The position numbers and the translations under genes were made by a program. From the NCBI GenBank assembly GCA_017615275.1, contig JAGAAO010000034.1, forward strand, positions 1-64,000: a DNA stretch of 64,000 nucleotides. Reading direction: 5' to 3'. The DNA comes from Butyrivibrio sp. GTDB taxonomy: Bacteria; Bacillota; Clostridia; Lachnospirales; Lachnospiraceae. Shown here one piece after another: positions 25,944-33,610 of the stretch. Numbering within the stretch: the first letter of the stretch is position 1; every line of letters begins with the position of its first letter. The notes below the pieces were generated by a model, which did no database searches, was not told the origin of the DNA, and saw nothing but the letters and a program-made list of their open reading frames with translations.

Positions 25944-26024
25944 GCGCCAAATAAAGTACAGGGCTAAGCCAAGCATGCACTCGGAAATGCTGTGCATTTC
26001 CTCGTTCATTTGGCTGCGCCAAAT
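25944..26024. repeat. Palindromic element flanked by 11-bp direct repeats
   Basis: GCGCCAAATAA is repeated at 25944-25954 and 26016-26026. Between them are the hairpin GGAAATGC-tgt-GCATTTCC (25983-26001) and, overlapping the right repeat, ATTTGGC-tgc-GCCAAAT (26008-26024). The element contains AAAGTACAGGGC (25953-25964), also found at 47279-47290. An 18-bp segment (25958-25975) recurs inverted at 26086-26103. It looks like a REP/MITE-like dispersed repeat. Confidence 0.6.
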
Positions 26025-26033
26025 AAGAAAATA

Positions 26034-26080
26034 AAAAAGAGCATTTATCCAAGTGAACTTGGAAAATGCTCTTTTATTAT
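26034..26080. terminator. Bidirectional terminator between dnaB and ferredoxin
   Basis: GAGCATTT and AAATGCTC pair, with an inner CCAAG/CTTGG. There are T-rich tracts on the 3' side of both strands, so it can serve the convergent dnaB and ferredoxin transcripts. Confidence 0.88.
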
Positions 26081-26093
26081 TTTCTTGCTTGGC

Positions 26094-26264
26094 TTAGCCC
26101 TGTGAAATCGCAGAAACAGGACACTGAGCAGCACAAGAACCGCAGTCGATGCATGTGTTTGCGTCGATAACGAACTGTGCATCACCCTGTGAAATTGCAG
26201 AAACAGGACACTGAGCAGCGCATGAGCCGCAGCTGATGCAGCCATCACTAATAACGTATGCCAT
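26094..26264 (-). CDS. 2[4Fe-4S] ferredoxin
   Basis: 56 residues, clostridial-type. Two CxxCxxCxxxCP motifs (ISCGSCAAQCPVSAISQG and IDCGSCAAQCPVSAISQG) bind two 4Fe-4S clusters. The two halves are almost identical at protein level and strongly so at DNA level, a preserved internal duplication. The start at 26264 has GGAG 9-10 nt upstream. It accepts electrons from PFOR, whose gene is divergently transcribed next door. The last codons and stop overlap the 18-bp inverted repeat shared with the palindromic element at 25944-26024. Confidence 0.95.
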   Translation of the reverse strand: MAYVISDGCISCGSCAAQCPVSAISQGDAQFVIDANTCIDCGSCAAQCPVSAISQG

Positions 26265-26318
26265 AATATAATCTCCTTCCATCTAATAAATGCATTTATA
26301 ATGGTGTAACAAAAACAG

Positions 26319-26340
26319 ATTGGTACTTGCCATTACCAAT
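26319..26340. promoter_or_regulatory. Inverted repeat between ferredoxin and PFOR genes
   Basis: ATTGGTA-N8-TACCAAT is a perfect 7+7 inverted repeat in the shared upstream region of two redox genes and may be an operator. It does not match the Rex consensus. Confidence 0.4.
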
Positions 26341-26464
26341 CCTTGATTACGTTAATATCATATAATAAGAATGATGTTTAAGCAATATAGTAAACGAAAA
26401 GTTTTATCAGCTAATAACGGTAAACGAAAACAAATTAACTGACTATACCGATAAAGATTCAAAA

Positions 26465-26478
26465 TGTAAGCGCTTTCG
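26465..26478. promoter_or_regulatory. Possible catabolite-responsive (cre) site
   Basis: TGTAAGCGCTTTCG fits the CcpA cre consensus TGWAARCGYTWNCA except for the last base. It lies 28 bp before the -35 box of the PFOR promoter, a position compatible with CcpA activation. Confidence 0.5.
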
Positions 26479-26505
26479 TAAAAATGCATCAAAGCCTTGT
26501 GTTGA

Positions 26506-26533
26506 TTGACACCTATATGGTTTTAGTGATACT
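26506..26533 (+). promoter_or_regulatory. Promoter of the PFOR gene
   Basis: TTGACA (26506-26511), a 16-bp spacer and GATACT (26528-26533). It leaves a leader of about 145 nt before the start codon, in which no known riboswitch was recognised. The rest of 26265-26505 shows only the two sites listed separately. Confidence 0.65.
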
Positions 26534-26685
26534 ATTGGAGTTGGCAGAATACGAGTGAAAATAGATCCGTCGCACTGTTTTCGGGGGTGAAAGCTTGTTG
26601 ACGGAATTTTTACGCTATTTATTTTTTTTAACACAATTTAATAAATGTGCCAAAATAATCCAAAATGAAGGTAGGAGGAAACAAA

Positions 26686-29600
26686 ATGGCAAGAAACATG
26701 AAAACCATGGATGGCAACGAAGCTGCAGCATATGCATCATATGCCTTTACCGAAGTTGCTGCCATGTACCCTATCACACCATCATCTGTTATGCCTGAGC
26801 ATGTAGATGAATGGGCAACAGCCGGAAAAAAGAATATTTTCGGACGTACAGTTCAGATTACAGAAATGCAGTCTGAGGCAGGCGCAGCAGGTGCTGTGCA
26901 TGGATCACTGGTAGTAGGTGCTCTTACATCTACATATACCGCTTCACAGGGACTTCTCCTTATGATCCCTGATATTTACAAAGTAGCCGGAGAGAGACTT
27001 CCGGGCGTATTCAACGTATCGGCACGTTGCGTTGCTTCACACGCGCTCAATATTTTCGGCGATCATTCTGACGTTTACGCATGTCGTCAGACAGGCGCAG
27101 CTATGCTGTGTGACTCAAGCGTACAGGAAGTTATGGACTTAACACCTGTTGCTTATTGTGCAGCTATTGAGGGAAGAATTCCCTTTATCAATTTCTTTGA
27201 CGGATTCCGTACATCACACGAAATTCAGAAAATCGAGGTTTGGGACTACAAGGACCTTGATGAGATGGTTAATCACGAGGCAATCGACGCATTCAAGGCA
27301 GGCGCTTTGAATCCAAATCATCCTTGCCAGATGGGTTCAGCTCAGAATCCTGACATTTTCTTCCAGACAAGAGAAGCTTGTAACACAGGCTATAATGAAC
27401 TTCCTGACATCGTTCAGAAGTACATGGATAAAGTAAATGCTAAGATCGGTACAGATTATAAGCTCTTCAACTATTACGGCGATCCTAACGCTGAAGTAGT
27501 TATCGTAGCTATGGGTTCTGTAAACGATACTATCGAAGAGACAATCGATTATCTTGAGCAGCAGGGCAAGAAGGTCGGTGTTGTAAAGGTTAGACTTTAC
27601 AGACCTTTCTCAGCAAAGGCACTTGTTGCTGCAATTCCTGATTCTGTTAAGAAAATTCAGGTTCTCGACAGAACAAAAGAGCCCGGATCATATCGTGAGC
27701 CTCTTGCTCTTGATGTTATCGCAGCTCTTAAGGGAACTAAGTTTGAGAGCGTTCCTGTATTCTGCGGACGTTACGGACTTGGATCAAAGGATACAACTCC
27801 TGCACAGATCGTTGCAGTATTCGAGAATACAGAGAAGGAAGAGTTCACCATCGGTATCGAGGATGATGTAACTAATCTTTCACTTAAAGTTGGTGCTCCC
27901 CTTGTTACAACACCTAAGGGAACAACAAACTGTAAGTTCTGGGGACTTGGTGCTGACGGTACTGTTGGTGCTAACAAGAACTCCATCAAGATCATCGGTG
28001 ACAACACTGACATGTATGCACAGGCATACTTTGATTATGACTCAAAGAAGTCAGGCGGTGTTACAATGTCTCACCTTAGATTTGGTAAGACTCCTATCAA
28101 GTCTACATACCTTATCAAGAAGGCAGATTTCGTAGCATGCCATAATCCTTCATACATCCGCAAGTTCAACATGGTTCAGGAAATTGTGGACGGAGGATCA
28201 TTCCTTCTTAACTGCCCTTGGACAGTAGATCAGCTTGAGGCTGAGATTCCCGGACAGGTTAAGAAATTCATGTACGATCACAAGATCAACTTCTATATCA
28301 TGAACGGATCTAAGATCGGTGTAGAAGTAGGAATGGGACCTACAAGAATTAACACAATTCTTCAGTCAGCATTCTTCAACATCACTAAGATCATTCCTGA
28401 AGAGGACGCTATCAAGTTCATGAAAGATGCAGCTCAGAAGACATACGGCCGTAAGGGTGAGGATGTCGTTAAGAAGAACTGGGCAGCTATCGATGCAGGT
28501 GCTGATCCGAAGAACCTTATCAAGGTTGAGATTCCTGAGTCTTGGAAAGATGCCAAGGACGAAGGTCTTGACTTCAAGAAGGCTGAGGGAAGCAGAAAGG
28601 ATGTTATCGACTTCGTTAATAACATTCAGACTAAGGTTAACGCTCAGGAAGGTAACAACCTTAAGGTTTCAGATTGTCTTCCTTACGTTGACGGTTCTAC
28701 ACCTTCAGGATCTGCTGCATACGAGAAGCGTGGTATCGCAGTAAATGTTCCTAAGTGGGATGCTACAAAGTGCGTTGAGTGTGGATTCTGTTCACTTGTA
28801 TGTCCTCACGCAGCAATTCGTACAGTTGCTCTTACAGACGACGAAGTTGCTAAGGCACCCGAAGGACTTCAGACAAAAGATGTTAACGGAGTACCCGGAT
28901 ATAAGTTCTCAATCGTTATTTCTGCTCTTGACTGTACAGGATGCGGATCTTGCGCAAATGTATGTCTTGGAAACAAGGCCGGCGAGACACTTAAGATGGG
29001 CGCTATCGCAGAGAATAAAGATGAGCAGAAGTATTTCGACTATGCTGTAACTCTTCCTGAGAAGACAGAAGTAGTTGAGAAGCTCAAAGCTACAACAATC
29101 AGAGGATCTCAGTTCAAGCAGCCTCTCCTTGAGTTCTCCGGAGCTTGCGCAGGTTGTGGTGAGACACCTTATGTTAAACTTGTTACTCAGCTCTTTGGTG
29201 ACAGAATGTATGTTGCAAACGCAACAGGATGTACATCAATCTGGGGTAACTCTTCACCTTCAACACCTTATACTGTAAATGCAGAAGGCCACGGACCTGC
29301 ATGGGATAACTCATTGTTCGAGGATAACGCAGAGTTTGGTATGGGTATGGTACTTGCTCAGAACGCTCTTCGTGATGCTATCAAAGAACAGGTTGAGACA
29401 GTAGTAGCCGATGGCGGTTCAGCTAAGGCTGCAGCTCAGAAGTGGCTTGATACATTCAGCAACGGTGCTGAGAATACAGAAGCTACAAAGGAACTTATCG
29501 CAGCCCTTGAGGGAGATAACTCTGATGCAGCTAAGTACATCAAGAAGAACAAAGACTTCGCAGCTAAGAAGTCACAGTGGATCTTCGGTGGTGACGGATG

Positions 29601-30216
29601 GGCATTCGATATCGGATTCGGTGGTCTCGATCACGTACTTGCTTCCGGTAAGGATGTAAACGTTCTCGTTGTTAACACTGAGGTTTACTCAAATACAGGC
29701 GGACAGTCATCTAAGGCTACACCTACAGGTGCTGTTGCACAGTTTGCAGCAGGCGGAAAAGAGATCAAGCAGAAGGATCTTGCTTCTATCGCTATGAGCT
29801 ATGGATATGTATATGTTGCTCAGATTGCTATGGGTGCTGATATGAATCAGACAATCAAGGCAATCTCAGAGGCTGAGGCTTATCCCGGACCTTCACTTAT
29901 CATCGCATATGCTCCTTGTATCAACCAGGGTCTTAAGGCCGGCATGAACAAGGTTATGGATGAAGAGAAGAAGGCTGTTGCTACAGGATATTGGGATATG
30001 TTCAGATTCAATCCTCAGGCAGATAAGAAGTTCACTCTTGATAGCAAGCCTGCTACAGAGGACTTCCAGAGCTTCCTTGACGGAGAGGTTAGATACCTTT
30101 CACTTAAGCTTAAGAATCCTGAGAGAGCAGCAGAGCTCAATGCAAAAGCTGCTGAGCATGCTAAGGAGCATAGAGCTTATCTTGAGAAACTTGTTTCTCT
30201 TTACGGAGATGAGTAA
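26686..30216 (+). CDS. nifJ: Pyruvate:ferredoxin (flavodoxin) oxidoreductase
   Basis: 1176 residues, the single-chain homodimeric form. It converts pyruvate plus CoA to acetyl-CoA, CO2 and reduced ferredoxin using thiamine diphosphate. Domains in order: pyrimidine-binding (AAYASYAFTEVAAMYPITPS at the start), transketolase C-like, the gamma domain, two 4Fe-4S motifs (KCVECGFCSLVCPHAA and DCTGCGSCANVCLGNK), and a TPP domain with the proximal-cluster cysteines (GACAGCGETPY) and ATGCTSIWGNSSPSTPY. The start at 26686 follows AGGAGG; an in-frame ATG at 26665 lies before it. Strong codon bias indicates high expression. It is central to pyruvate fermentation here. Confidence 0.98.
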   Translation: MARNMKTMDGNEAAAYASYAFTEVAAMYPITPSSVMPEHVDEWATAGKKNIFGRTVQITEMQSEAGAAGAVHGSLVVGALTSTYTASQGLLLMIPDIYKVAGERLPGVFNVSARCVASHALNIFGDHSDVYACRQTGAAMLCDSSVQEVMDLTPVAYCAAIEGRIPFINFFDGFRTSHEIQKIEVWDYKDLDEMVNHEAIDAFKAGALNPNHPCQMGSAQNPDIFFQTREACNTGYNELPDIVQKYMDKVNAKIGTDYKLFNYYGDPNAEVVIVAMGSVNDTIEETIDYLEQQGKKVGVVKVRLYRPFSAKALVAAIPDSVKKIQVLDRTKEPGSYREPLALDVIAALKGTKFESVPVFCGRYGLGSKDTTPAQIVAVFENTEKEEFTIGIEDDVTNLSLKVGAPLVTTPKGTTNCKFWGLGADGTVGANKNSIKIIGDNTDMYAQAYFDYDSKKSGGVTMSHLRFGKTPIKSTYLIKKADFVACHNPSYIRKFNMVQEIVDGGSFLLNCPWTVDQLEAEIPGQVKKFMYDHKINFYIMNGSKIGVEVGMGPTRINTILQSAFFNITKIIPEEDAIKFMKDAAQKTYGRKGEDVVKKNWAAIDAGADPKNLIKVEIPESWKDAKDEGLDFKKAEGSRKDVIDFVNNIQTKVNAQEGNNLKVSDCLPYVDGSTPSGSAAYEKRGIAVNVPKWDATKCVECGFCSLVCPHAAIRTVALTDDEVAKAPEGLQTKDVNGVPGYKFSIVISALDCTGCGSCANVCLGNKAGETLKMGAIAENKDEQKYFDYAVTLPEKTEVVEKLKATTIRGSQFKQPLLEFSGACAGCGETPYVKLVTQLFGDRMYVANATGCTSIWGNSSPSTPYTVNAEGHGPAWDNSLFEDNAEFGMGMVLAQNALRDAIKEQVETVVADGGSAKAAAQKWLDTFSNGAENTEATKELIAALEGDNSDAAKYIKKNKDFAAKKSQWIFGGDGWAFDIGFGGLDHVLASGKDVNVLVVNTEVYSNTGGQSSKATPTGAVAQFAAGGKEIKQKDLASIAMSYGYVYVAQIAMGADMNQTIKAISEAEAYPGPSLIIAYAPCINQGLKAGMNKVMDEEKKAVATGYWDMFRFNPQADKKFTLDSKPATEDFQSFLDGEVRYLSLKLKNPERAAELNAKAAEHAKEHRAYLEKLVSLYGDE

Positions 30217-30234
30217 TTCATAAGATAAAAATAA

Positions 30235-30266
30235 GGGCTATCGCTTATGCGATAGCCCATTTTTTA
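30235..30266. terminator. Terminator between nifJ and mecA
   Basis: The stem GGGCTATCGC/GCGATAGCCC around TTAT is followed by ATTTTTTATTT. Being symmetric and between convergent genes, it may act in both directions. Confidence 0.93.
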
Positions 30267-30270
30267 TTTA

Positions 30271-31068
30271 TCAGATTCCTGAAAGTGTCTGAACCGCGTT
30301 GCCTTTTATGACAACCGTGTAGTGCTCCGATAAAAACTGTTCATCAGCTGTACTGCCGAATTCGTTGGTACCATACTCTGTAAGCAATGAACAGATGTTT
30401 TTGAAGAGGTTATCATCAAGTGAGCCTTGACGAAGAACAAGGAAGAACTTGCCCTTTACCTCATTTTTGTACAATGTGTTCTCACCATTAAATTTTTTGC
30501 TAGCAATAACTGAGAATTCACTTACTTCATGCAAGGAATCAAATGAAAAAATCTTGATACCTCGTCTGCTTTGCTGACCTTTCTTCCTGACACCTGAAGT
30601 TTTTTCCTTAAGCTTCTTGGCATCTGATGAAGTACTTCCTGCAGTATAATCCTGATATTCATTCAGATTACTGTGCTGCAGTCTCTTGAAGAGTGATGAA
30701 ACATCTTCATCATCGTCTTCGTCGTATTCGGATTCATCGTAATCTTCGTATTCTTCATCCTCATCCTCAACTTCGTGAACCGAAGGAGCGAAATTGGAGA
30801 AGCGTGTGTCCAATTCTTCAGGATCGTCTACCTTAGTGATTACAAGAACAATACATTCGGAGTTGATAGGAATTGCCTCGATCATAAGAGGAGTGTCCTC
30901 TGCATCAAATCCGTATTCTAAATTTGCTTGCTGCATCATATCCTGGAAAAGTTCTTTTGCCTTGTCGGTGCCGTACGCAAGCTCTGTTATCTTAAGGTCG
31001 CGTTTCGCAAGGTCATCTCTGGTAAGTGTGCATCTTATCTGGTGATCGTTGACTTTCTCTATCTTCAT
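30271..31068 (-). CDS. mecA: Adaptor protein MecA
   Basis: 265 residues. The N-terminal MKIEKVNDHQIRCTLTRDDL and the ELFQDMMQQANLEYGF region match MecA, which hands unfolded or regulatory proteins to ClpC. A highly acidic linker (about 95-125, repeated Asp/Glu/Tyr) joins it to the C-terminal ClpC-binding domain (SLHEVSEFSVIASKKFNG; LLTEYGTNE). AGGAGG sits upstream of the ATG. It is monocistronic, with its own promoter at 31101-31129. Confidence 0.92.
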   Translation of the reverse strand: MKIEKVNDHQIRCTLTRDDLAKRDLKITELAYGTDKAKELFQDMMQQANLEYGFDAEDTPLMIEAIPINSECIVLVITKVDDPEELDTRFSNFAPSVHEVEDEDEEYEDYDESEYDEDDDEDVSSLFKRLQHSNLNEYQDYTAGSTSSDAKKLKEKTSGVRKKGQQSRRGIKIFSFDSLHEVSEFSVIASKKFNGENTLYKNEVKGKFFLVLRQGSLDDNLFKNICSLLTEYGTNEFGSTADEQFLSEHYTVVIKGNAVQTLSGI

Positions 31069-31100
31069 GATGCGTTACCTCCTGACTTTGGAATACATAG

Positions 31101-31129
31101 ATACTAATTTATTGAGTTTTTTATGTCAA
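31101..31129 (-). promoter_or_regulatory. Promoter of mecA
   Basis: Read on the minus strand: TTGACA (31129-31124), a 17-bp spacer and TAGTAT (31106-31101). Confidence 0.75.
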
Positions 31130-31172
31130 TAGATGTATCGACATATTTTAGAAATAAATTTGCATCTACATA

Positions 31173-31209
31173 AAATCTTAAGAAATTTCGGCGGTATTTC
31201 TTAAGATTT
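31173..31209. repeat. Perfect 14-bp AT-rich hairpin
   Basis: AAATCTTAAGAAAT and ATTTCTTAAGATTT flank a 9-nt loop upstream of mecA. No T-run follows on either strand. It may be an operator or the end of an unrecognised transcript. Apart from the features listed separately, 31130-31735 shows no gene. Confidence 0.5.
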
Positions 31210-31288
31210 ATCTGTTATGATAGTTTTCATGAGATGCCTTTCGAGGATATAAATCCGGGAAGGGGGCGATCTGGGAATTATTTATCTA

Positions 31289-31381
31289 CTATTCTATTGT
31301 TCTGCGTTTCTTCGCAGAATGTCTTACAGATAGTTTCGAAAATAAATCCACTAAAAATACCATCAAACAGAAAATGAGCAT
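31289..31381 (-). CDS. Candidate 30-residue hydrophobic/basic peptide
   Basis: It reads MLIFCLMVFLVDLFSKLSVR, followed by a basic tail ending RRTIE. A short hydrophobic N-terminus with a Lys/Arg-rich C-terminus recalls type I toxin peptides. A perfect extended -10 (TGgTATAAT on the minus strand, near 31410-31418) and a palindrome GATATTGT-tt-ACAATATC (31391-31408) precede it. There is no Shine-Dalgarno sequence, so coding is uncertain. Confidence 0.2.
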   Translation of the reverse strand: MLIFCLMVFLVDLFSKLSVRHSAKKRRTIE

Positions 31382-31572
31382 AAACAAAAAGATATTGTTT
31401 ACAATATCATTATACCATATAAATACGCTTTATTTGGGCGTATAAAAAAGGGTTTGCGAAATGGTGTCTCATACAGATTAAAATATGTCAAAAAAAAATT
31501 CGGGGCAAAAAAAGGCGTTAGTAAGGAATTATCACATCGGGAATACCTTTTGGCTCTGCCTTGGATTAATAT

Positions 31573-31673
31573 TGTCCCCAAACAGCAATAAAAACATCAA
31601 ATGAAATTTTTATTAAGAGGCTCCCCGCCACAACATATACAATAAATGATGATTTATATTGCTTTTGGGGACA
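31573..31673. repeat. 101-bp element with 17-bp inverted termini
   Basis: TGTCCCCAAA-c-AGCAATA (31573-31590) pairs with TATTGCTTTTGGGGACA (31657-31673), with one bulged C. It could be a MITE-like insertion or a structured RNA. There is no clear target-site duplication. It ends 7 bp before the -35 of the next gene. Confidence 0.5.
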
Positions 31674-31679
31674 TTCATA

Positions 31680-31708
31680 ATGACGTATTGTTAATTGTCT
31701 GTTATAAT
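31680..31708 (+). promoter_or_regulatory. Promoter of the first GH18 gene
   Basis: ATGACG (31680-31685), a 17-bp spacer and an extended TGtTATAAT (-10 at 31703-31708). The gene starts 28 nt further on. Confidence 0.7.
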
Positions 31709-31735
31709 AGAGGGCGATTGTAAAGGAGTAAGACT

Positions 31736-33529
31736 ATGACTAAGAGAAGGACTAAAAGAAGGCCTGACAGCAGATCTAAGAGAAGAAGACCTAAAAGAAG
31801 GGCTAAGAGATTTAATCCGGCGATTCTTATAATCGCCCTTATTTTTATTATAGGCGGATATTTGGGTTTTCAGATGGTCAGAGATGGCAGTATAGAAAAC
31901 ATGTTTTTCTATAATAATGATAAGGCCGATCTAAAAAACTTTTTTGATATAAGTGATGATAAAGAAGTTGCAATAGTAATTGGGGATGAAATTTTAGATG
32001 AAAAAGCCAGGCTCATCGATGGAGCTTACTATATGGATTATCCCTCCGTTCAGAAATATATTAATAGTAGATTCTACTATGGAATGGAAGACGAAACAAT
32101 AACTTATACAACACCTACTACAATTATTACAGCCAACGTAGGTGAGACAGGTTGGACGGATTCAGACGGTGGATCAGGCGACGAAGGGTATGTAATAGCT
32201 AAGGTTGAGAATGATAACCTTTATTTGGCGCTTGATTATGTGAAAAAGTACACTAATTTTGCATATACAGCATATAAGGATCCCAACCGTATTGAGCTTT
32301 TTACCAGCTGGGATGAACAGCAGGTTGCCACAGTGGCAAGAAATACCAAGCTCAGAGTAAAAGGTGGACCAAAGAGTGAGGTTCTTGAGGACCTTAAAAA
32401 AGGTCAGAGCGTAGTTGTTCTTGAGGAATTTGAGAGTTGGTACAAGGTTAAGAGTGAAGATGCTTTTATTGGCTTTGTTGAGAAAAAGAAAGTTAAGGAT
32501 AAAAAAGCATTTACTCCTGAACCTGTGACAGATTACGAAGAACCTGAATATACAAAGAATATTAGGGATCACAAGATCAATCTTGCTTTCCATAATATTG
32601 GTGCAGCATCTGCAAATTCTCATCTTGAAAAGGATCTTGAAGGAACACACGGGATTAATGCAATCGCGCCTATGTGGCTCAGACTTGATGATAATAGCGG
32701 AAAAATTGATAGTATAGCTTCATCCGAATATGTAGAGAAGGCACATGCGGCAGGATTGGAAGTATGGCCTATCTTAAATAATCTTAATATGCGAGAAGGT
32801 GTTTTCACATATGAGACTCTTTGTCGCGCGGAGAGTAGAGCTAATCTGATAAATGAAGCAATAGAAGCTGTCAAGGGATGCGGAGCCGACGGTGTAAACG
32901 TTGACTTTGAGGGTATTGATGAAAAAGAAGCGGTACCTCTTGTTGAATTTATTCGAGAGCTATCGATAGCCTGCAGAAAAGAGGGGCTTGTTCTATCTGT
33001 GGATGATCCTGTTCCGCTTAATAATTTGAATACGCATATGAATTTTAAAGAGCAGGGTATTGTTGCTGATTATGTAATAATGATGGGATATGATGAGCGT
33101 ACTAAAGATGCTACCGATGCGGGATCGGTTGCTTCCCTCGGATTTGTGGAAGAAGGACTTAAGAACCTTTCTAAAGAGGTTGATCCTTCGCAGTTGATAA
33201 ATGCGGTACCTTTATATACCAGAATATGGCATACATCTGCTGACGGATCATTTAGCAATGAAGTTGCTTATAGGGAGAACATGCAGAAATTTATCGACAG
33301 CAATAATGTGAAACTTATATGGGATGGCGAAGTAGGACAGAATTATGGCGAATATACCGATTCAAACGGTAATTTCAGCCAAATTTGGGTAGAAGATGCC
33401 AAATCTCTTGAAGCAAAGATAAATGTCATGAAGCAATATGAGATAGGCGGAATTGCCGAATGGTCTATAGGAATAGGAAAAGAAACGGATGATGTTTGGG
33501 ATGTCATTGCAGAATTTATAGAGGGATAA
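31736..33529 (+). CDS. Membrane-anchored GH18 (YaaH/SleL-like) wall hydrolase with SH3b domain
   Basis: 597 residues. A very basic cytoplasmic tail (KRRTKRRPD and following) precedes one membrane helix (about 28-47). A copper-amine-oxidase-like or stalk region (about 60-190), an SH3b domain (about 198-258, NTKLRVKGGPKSEVLEDLKKG) and a GH18 barrel (about 285-595) follow. The catalytic motif DGVNVDFE (residues 385-392) is intact. This subgroup of GH18, like SleL/YaaH, cuts N-acetylglucosamine linkages in peptidoglycan rather than dietary chitin. A close paralogue follows immediately. It has its own promoter; a weak hairpin separates the two. Confidence 0.9.
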   Translation: MTKRRTKRRPDSRSKRRRPKRRAKRFNPAILIIALIFIIGGYLGFQMVRDGSIENMFFYNNDKADLKNFFDISDDKEVAIVIGDEILDEKARLIDGAYYMDYPSVQKYINSRFYYGMEDETITYTTPTTIITANVGETGWTDSDGGSGDEGYVIAKVENDNLYLALDYVKKYTNFAYTAYKDPNRIELFTSWDEQQVATVARNTKLRVKGGPKSEVLEDLKKGQSVVVLEEFESWYKVKSEDAFIGFVEKKKVKDKKAFTPEPVTDYEEPEYTKNIRDHKINLAFHNIGAASANSHLEKDLEGTHGINAIAPMWLRLDDNSGKIDSIASSEYVEKAHAAGLEVWPILNNLNMREGVFTYETLCRAESRANLINEAIEAVKGCGADGVNVDFEGIDEKEAVPLVEFIRELSIACRKEGLVLSVDDPVPLNNLNTHMNFKEQGIVADYVIMMGYDERTKDATDAGSVASLGFVEEGLKNLSKEVDPSQLINAVPLYTRIWHTSADGSFSNEVAYRENMQKFIDSNNVKLIWDGEVGQNYGEYTDSNGNFSQIWVEDAKSLEAKINVMKQYEIGGIAEWSIGIGKETDDVWDVIAEFIEG

Positions 33530-33534
33530 ATATG

Positions 33535-33563
33535 TGGAAATACTGATTTTATCAGTATTTCCA
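33535..33563 (+). terminator. Hairpin between the tandem GH18 genes
   Basis: A 13-bp perfect stem TGGAAATACTGAT/ATCAGTATTTCCA with a TTT loop. Little T-run follows, so partial termination is likely. Confidence 0.6.
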
Positions 33564-33610
33564 TAGTTAATATTCTGGTATGATGGGGGTGCTTTTAGAG
33601 GAGCTAGATA

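Noticed and set aside
31573-31673. 6S RNA
   Set aside because: The closing stem is suggestive, but the element is about half the expected length and lacks a central bubble flanked by long helices.
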